From Lumnitzera littorea (taxonomy: Eukaryota; Streptophyta; Magnoliopsida; Myrtales; Combretaceae), in the NCBI GenBank assembly GCA_024138015.1, contig JAMXBB010000004.1, forward strand, positions 6,096,409 through 6,160,408: 64,000 bases of DNA. Direction: 5' to 3'. Under the pieces are notes generated by a model. The model saw only the letters and a program-made list of their open reading frames with translations. It searched no databases and was not told the DNA's origin. The first letter of the stretch is position 1. Every line of letters starts with the position of its first letter. Made by a program: the position numbers and the translations under genes. This document shows positions 59,389-64,000 of this stretch, piece after piece.

Positions 59389-61220
59389 GAGTTGAAAGAG
59401 TTTTACTGGTCACGTGAGCAGCATGTGATTTTTTAAGATGGAAATATTGACGGCAAACAATGGAACAGAACTCGGGAAGACACTGGTAATCCATTTGCAA
59501 ATGTACTAGAACACAATACACAGGCAAGGTATTTGTAATTTACCCCATTTAAGAATTACAGTATAATGATGATTTTCATATATCTTAATTAAGTATATTA
59601 TCTAAATATACTGAGGTTGATTTTCTAGTTTAGTTCTACTGGATTCTCCATATTTGCTTCTGTTTTCCCATACCATAACTCGATGACACTTGTTATAAAG
59701 ATAATGTGGTTCATAAATGCATCAATGTCACCCAAAAAAGGAGAAAATTAGTTTACAAATAAAAGATAAAAGGTGAGATTTGTTAGCAAGTTTCAATTGA
59801 AAATACGAAATTATGAAATGGGTGATGATTGATCAGATGTTTGCTTGAATATTTTTTTTTATCTGAACGGGTTCATATAGGATTTCACAAAATTGAGAAG
59901 ATTCTTGATACAAATTTTGGAAATGACTGAAATTTTGGATTTTAACATTTTTCTTGAAGATTTGATGGTCTTAGTTAGGAATAGATAATAAATATTTCAC
60001 TTGTAATGTTTGATAGAGTTAGGGTTGGGAGGAAGAGAAAGAGGCTAATGGTATCGAGTTCATGTGGATGTTTTAAGTAAAATATGATGGTCATTAAGTA
60101 AATATTTAGGATACGTGTTTGTCCGTTATTGGTTAAAGAATTCAACTGAACAATCGGTTATTGATACAATTAGCAGGAAAGTATCACTAACTTTGAAAAG
60201 TCCAAAAGGATATTAAAATTAGTAGTTTTACAGTTTAGGTAATTAATTGATAGATTGGCCAAAATTCATATAATATACCATATCGTCCATTTGAGTCTTT
60301 TCCTAGTTTCTACTTAAGTTAATGATAAATGCAAGTGATCTGATTTTAGACGATCTTCTATTAATGTTTTGATGTCAATATTTTTCTGGAATCTATATCT
60401 AGAAAAAATTAGGACTATATACGTATCTCGTCTTTTATATATCGAAAATTTAATGAAAAATACATATGTTCTTACATACAACCATCCTAACAATATATAA
60501 CCATGTTTTTAGGCTCAGTTAGATACAATCAAGTTTTGAACTCTCAGGTAAGAATATCGTATGGTTGCGAAGATTGTCAGGATTTCGTTGTCTATTTTTC
60601 GTCCCACATCCGATCTCACATGTAACAGCGGAAAAAAATAAAATAAAATAAAAAGGTTGCACTCTCTACGTTCTCCCACGATGTAGGAAGATTCAGCGAA
60701 TACTTTAAATGAAACCCAGTGACGTCGATCAAGTTGCGTCTGGCATGATCGATACGGCAAAGGGCCAAGAAATCCGTCAAAGGATTTGAAAATCAGTACG
60801 TTACTGGTTGCCATCATAAAATATTCGGATAATAGTGAAATCACTACGTTTTTCTTCTTCTTCTTCTTTTTTTAACAAATTATATACATAATCTGAAATT
60901 ACTAAATATTATATTCAGTCTCACTTTTAGTTGCTACATTTTACATTAAAAGTTAATATGTTCGGATAATGGTGAAATCACTACATTTTACACTACATTA
61001 AAGAGTACAAGAATATATTTAGATTGTAAAATTTACGAATAAAAAATTCAATAAGATAGGGCATTCAGTAACTTCAAATTTCATGTGTAAAATAAAAAGA
61101 TTTAAAATTCATGTAATGAATTTAATACTATCGCTAAATTATTGGCAAGGACAGTTGATAAGTATCTTTAATATATTGATTAACAAGTGAAAAAAGAATT
61201 ATTTTATCAAAGCAGATTAT
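59389..61220. other. Unassigned region with a possible leader-like stretch
   Basis: A minus-strand frame of 109 codons (60844-60515) has no recognised domain, but its base content (60600-60780) is less AT-rich than its surroundings. A ~28-bp direct duplication, TTCGGATAAT(A/G)GTGAAATC, lies at about 60824 and 60960. Nothing else was recognised. Confidence 0.4.
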
Positions 61221-61482
61221 ATGCTTTACATAAAAAGAAAGAACATGAAATCATGCAACAGACCTGTTTTCTTTTACCATCGACAATTTTTTTTTTTAGG
61301 AAGCATATGATATTATTTTCCTATTAATAAAGCTTCTTATTAACCCTCCTAAATGCTTTACATAAAAAGAAAGAACATGAAATCATGCAACAGACCTGTT
61401 TTCTTTTACCATCGACAATTTTTTTTTTTAGGAAGCATATGATATTAATTTCCTATTAATAAAGCTTCTTATTAACCCTCCC
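61221..61482 (+). repeat. Near-identical 132-bp tandem duplication
   Basis: ATGCTTTACATAAAAAGAAA starts at 61221 and again at 61353, and both units run to TTAACCCTCC. Only about two to three differences are visible (one T/A change, one extra T in a T-run and the junction). This is a very recent tandem duplication. It is non-coding as far as can be seen. Confidence 0.93.
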
Positions 61483-62399
61483 TGGCTTGTACAAATCCAA
61501 TTTAAATACGAGTCTGCTGAATGGATGACCTGGAAATATTTATGATGTTTGAAAAAAGAAAACCTTTTATTAGCGAATGTTGTTTGCAAATTTATGAAAA
61601 AAATAAATATATAGGAATGTAATATATATATATATATTTATATTTTTTACATGAATAAGCGTTTGAACAACGCTTGTTAATTTGTCGTAACATCAACATC
61701 CCTATCTACTAGACAAGCATGAATTACCAACGTACGCCCCACTGGATACAAAACTTGGATCTCGTACTCTATGCCCATTCGAGCTAGTGCCTAGTGGCTC
61801 ACACCCACGGCTATGATAAATCTATTTGTGATTAAGAATAAATATAAGTATGTATCAACTTTTAATGATTATTAAATAAGTTTTTATTCAATCCCTATTT
61901 ATGAATCTCTTATTGATTTACTATTTGTTGCTATAGCTTATATTGGTAGGGTTATTAATACTGCCAACCAAAAATAACAATCGAACATATCTTCTTCTAC
62001 GACTTAATTACTTACTTTAGATTTAAATGGAACCTATAAATTACCTACGACTTCCGACATGATCGCTTAATGTGTATGGTCATTGTATTTATCAATCTTG
62101 ATGATTATAAATATCACAACATTATACCATCTATTTAAGTATAGAACCTTCGGCACCAAGAGGAGTAATTTAAAATCAACTATTAATGTATATTAATTTT
62201 GTTTAACAGATAGCATTACATTATACTTACATTACTATAGCAATATAATATAACCAAGGACATACGTTGTCATCACATCAGGTTCGTGAACTCCACCATT
62301 GCCGGAGAAGACCAGAATGCTCCCACACATGAACTCCCAAAGATGAAGTTGGGAAAAGAAGGATAAAGTCGAAGTTCGACTACACAATCAAAACACGGA
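61483..62399. other. AT-rich spacer with an (AT)n run
   Basis: An (AT)n run at 61621-61636. The stretch 61730-61820 is GC-richer (ACGCCCCACTGG) but gives no supported frame. Confidence 0.45.
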
Positions 62400-62970
62400 A
62401 AACATTACGGCACTTCGCCACTAGCCTTCGAGAAGTAAGCTCCCAACAATTTCTTCATCAATGTCGAATTACAAAATCTTACCTGACTAAAAAGGAGACA
62501 TAGAGTCAACTAGTAAAAGGACAAGTGCCTCGTTGGAATCCGAAGTGAATGGTGCAAGGTCAAAGTTTGTCGTGCACGAGTTTATGCCACCATATCTGAG
62601 TTCGAAGACCGGGGCGAAGGATAAGACAGAGCAAGAAATCGGAAATTAAGGCGAAGACTTAAAGCTCTGTTTTTATGGTGACATCATGAAGGTCGTAATT
62701 GAGGTAGGTGAGCGGAGAATGCGTATTTGTTGGAGGCGACTTCAACGTGCTCGCCATAGCCGGAGAGAAAAGAACACCGTTGTCAGATAGAGAATAGAGA
62801 ATTCGAGACAAGAAGCTGAGATGAAAGATGAGTTGGGATCGGTAGGCGCGGTGAGGGAGATGAATAAAAAGGTAGGGGCTTGACATGAAGTGGGAGACTA
62901 GCGAGAGCTGAGTTGGAGAAGCAGGAGTGAGCTGATAAGGATATGGTGGTGGTGGTGGTGGTGGCTCCTG
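62400..62970 (-). CDS. Possible 5' end of an unidentified minus-strand gene
   Basis: GC-richer sequence with a minus-strand ATG at about 62757. It gives a 32-codon frame MASTLKSPPTNTHSPLTYLN that ends at 62659; the upstream in-frame ATG at 62886 gives 75 codons. The leader (62960-62760) is C/T-rich. Downstream, a good donor CAG|GTAAGA lies near 62484 (minus strand, about 62487-62479). This fits a transcription unit reading out of the window to the left, but only spacer and the tandem duplication follow and no second exon is recognised. It could be a promoter and first exon of a decayed or captured gene. Confidence 0.3.
62943..62963 (+). repeat. (TGG)n microsatellite
   Basis: About six to seven GGT/TGG units within the C/T-rich leader described above (CCA on the minus strand). 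Confidence 0.8.
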
Positions 62971-64000
62971 TTCAGGAAATGGGAATTGTGTTATTTCTTA
63001 AACGAGAATCCTTTCTTCTCGAACGAGGGTTTTGTTTGAGAATTTGTCCCCGCGTGGCCCTAGGTAAGGGTCAAATGAGAGAGGTTTGCCCTTTGCTTGG
63101 GTTCTGCGTCCAATGAATTGGGAGAAATGGTCGGAGAAATAAGCAATCGGAAAAGAGGAAACGAAAGAAAGAATAAGAGGGAAGTAGAAATAGAAAAAGA
63201 AAATAAAAAAGGAAAAGAAAAGAAAGGGAATAAAACAAATAATGTATTGGTTATATTAAATTATTTTATTAAACTATTAATAAACTCTTTTTTTTTTCAA
63301 TAATTTATAATAATATTTTACTATAGACCGAGTTGATTGCATATAAGATGATCCATATACTATTCATTATTATACAATTTAATAATAATATAATATAAGC
63401 TTGGTTTTATTATCTAGGAGTTAGCTTATTATTCTAAATGTTAAATACATATTTTATATATTTAATCTATATAACAAATTTAAATACACTTGAAATCATG
63501 TTAAAATTTATAAATTAAAATTTTTCCTTATCAAACTTTAATCTTTAAAGTTCAAATTTCAGATACTGCTTATGGTAATAACCTAATTCACTTTTATTAT
63601 TCAATTACTTTCACTTTGGACTAGAATGTTCAGTTGTGTCGTCTGTGGGGGAAGGTAGCTGTTTATTTAGCAGCTACATTTCAGTGCTTTTTCTTTTTGT
63701 GTTTTCGTTATTTTTGTGATCGTTTATTAAATTAGTTATGATTATTGTTTTAAGCGTTTTAAATCCTTTTAATATTTTGCAGACATGGCATAATAGCATA
63801 TTAACACCATGTCATTGCTATGCATATGCCTTGAAATTATACTGAAATGTGCGAAAATGCGGCATAATGTATTCTTGTCATAACATGATTGGTTCAAAGT
63901 AATAGGTAACCTGAAGTTGAAGTTTCGAATTTCGCATTAACCCATAATATTAAACAAATCAGTCCAACTACTCCCAAAATGTTTTATCCACGTTAATGTA
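62971..64000. other. Right-edge region, nothing recognised
   Basis: Contains an A/G-rich stretch (63140-63240, AAAGAAAG-type) that produces a Lys/Glu-rich open frame judged spurious, then AT-rich DNA to the window end. Confidence 0.45.

Noticed and set aside
63097..63303. Lys/Glu-rich 68-codon plus-strand frame
   Set aside because: Low-complexity A/G-rich DNA.

Overview
This window looks like nuclear DNA from a dicot plant. It is AT-rich and gene-poor, and almost every recognisable coding trace is a decayed transposable element or a decayed NBS-LRR disease-resistance gene. Evidence: Ty1/copia gag-pol remnants with a plant-type initiator-Met primer-binding site, a Mutator-like element carrying a plant mobile domain, plant CC-NBS-LRR (At4g27190/RPS2-like) LRR exons, and several MITE-type repeats. 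No rRNA, tRNA, CRISPR array or bacterial operon was found. The species cannot be fixed from sequence alone; a woody rosid is a guess.

Layout. 1-12.6 kb: an LTR graveyard. One roughly 3-kb LTR family occurs reverse-oriented at the left edge (1-874), reverse at 4.6-10.56 kb, and forward at 4909-8006, where it splits the reverse copy. A different, older LTR end lies at about 11.7-12.6 kb. 12.6-13.6 kb: an LRR fragment. 14.18-25.16 kb: a Ty1/copia element (minus strand) whose gag is split by a reverse solo LTR (18166-24170, TSD GGTTC), itself split by a forward solo LTR of the same family (20810-23849, TSD CAAGT). 25.5-28.2 kb: a 0.56-kb direct repeat flanking a pyrimidine-rich tract. 28.7-32.5 kb: an NBS-LRR pseudogene with a MITE inside it. 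34-44.9 kb: MITEs, a trace of gypsy integrase, two candidate exons and two more LRR fragments. 44.9-48.1 kb: a 5'-truncated copia element (plus strand). 48.8-49.9 kb: a GC-richer leader-like stretch followed by a degenerate coding trace. 52.4-59.4 kb: a Mutator-like element with TIRs, a broken MuDR transposase, a plant mobile domain, a minisatellite and subterminal palindromes. 59.4-64 kb: mostly unassigned, with a near-perfect 132-bp tandem duplication and a possible gene 5' end on the minus strand near 62.4-63.0 kb.

Functionally there is no working pathway here. The window records repeated insertions into a resistance-gene-like locus: at least four minus-strand LRR remnants are interrupted or bordered by LTR elements and MITEs. 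The strongest results are the two-level nested LTR insertion with exact target-site duplications, the repeated antiparallel insertion of one LTR family into itself (giving kilobase-scale inverted repeats that could make dsRNA), and the MULE that combines a MuDR-type transposase with a plant mobile domain. I found no convincing undescribed biological system.
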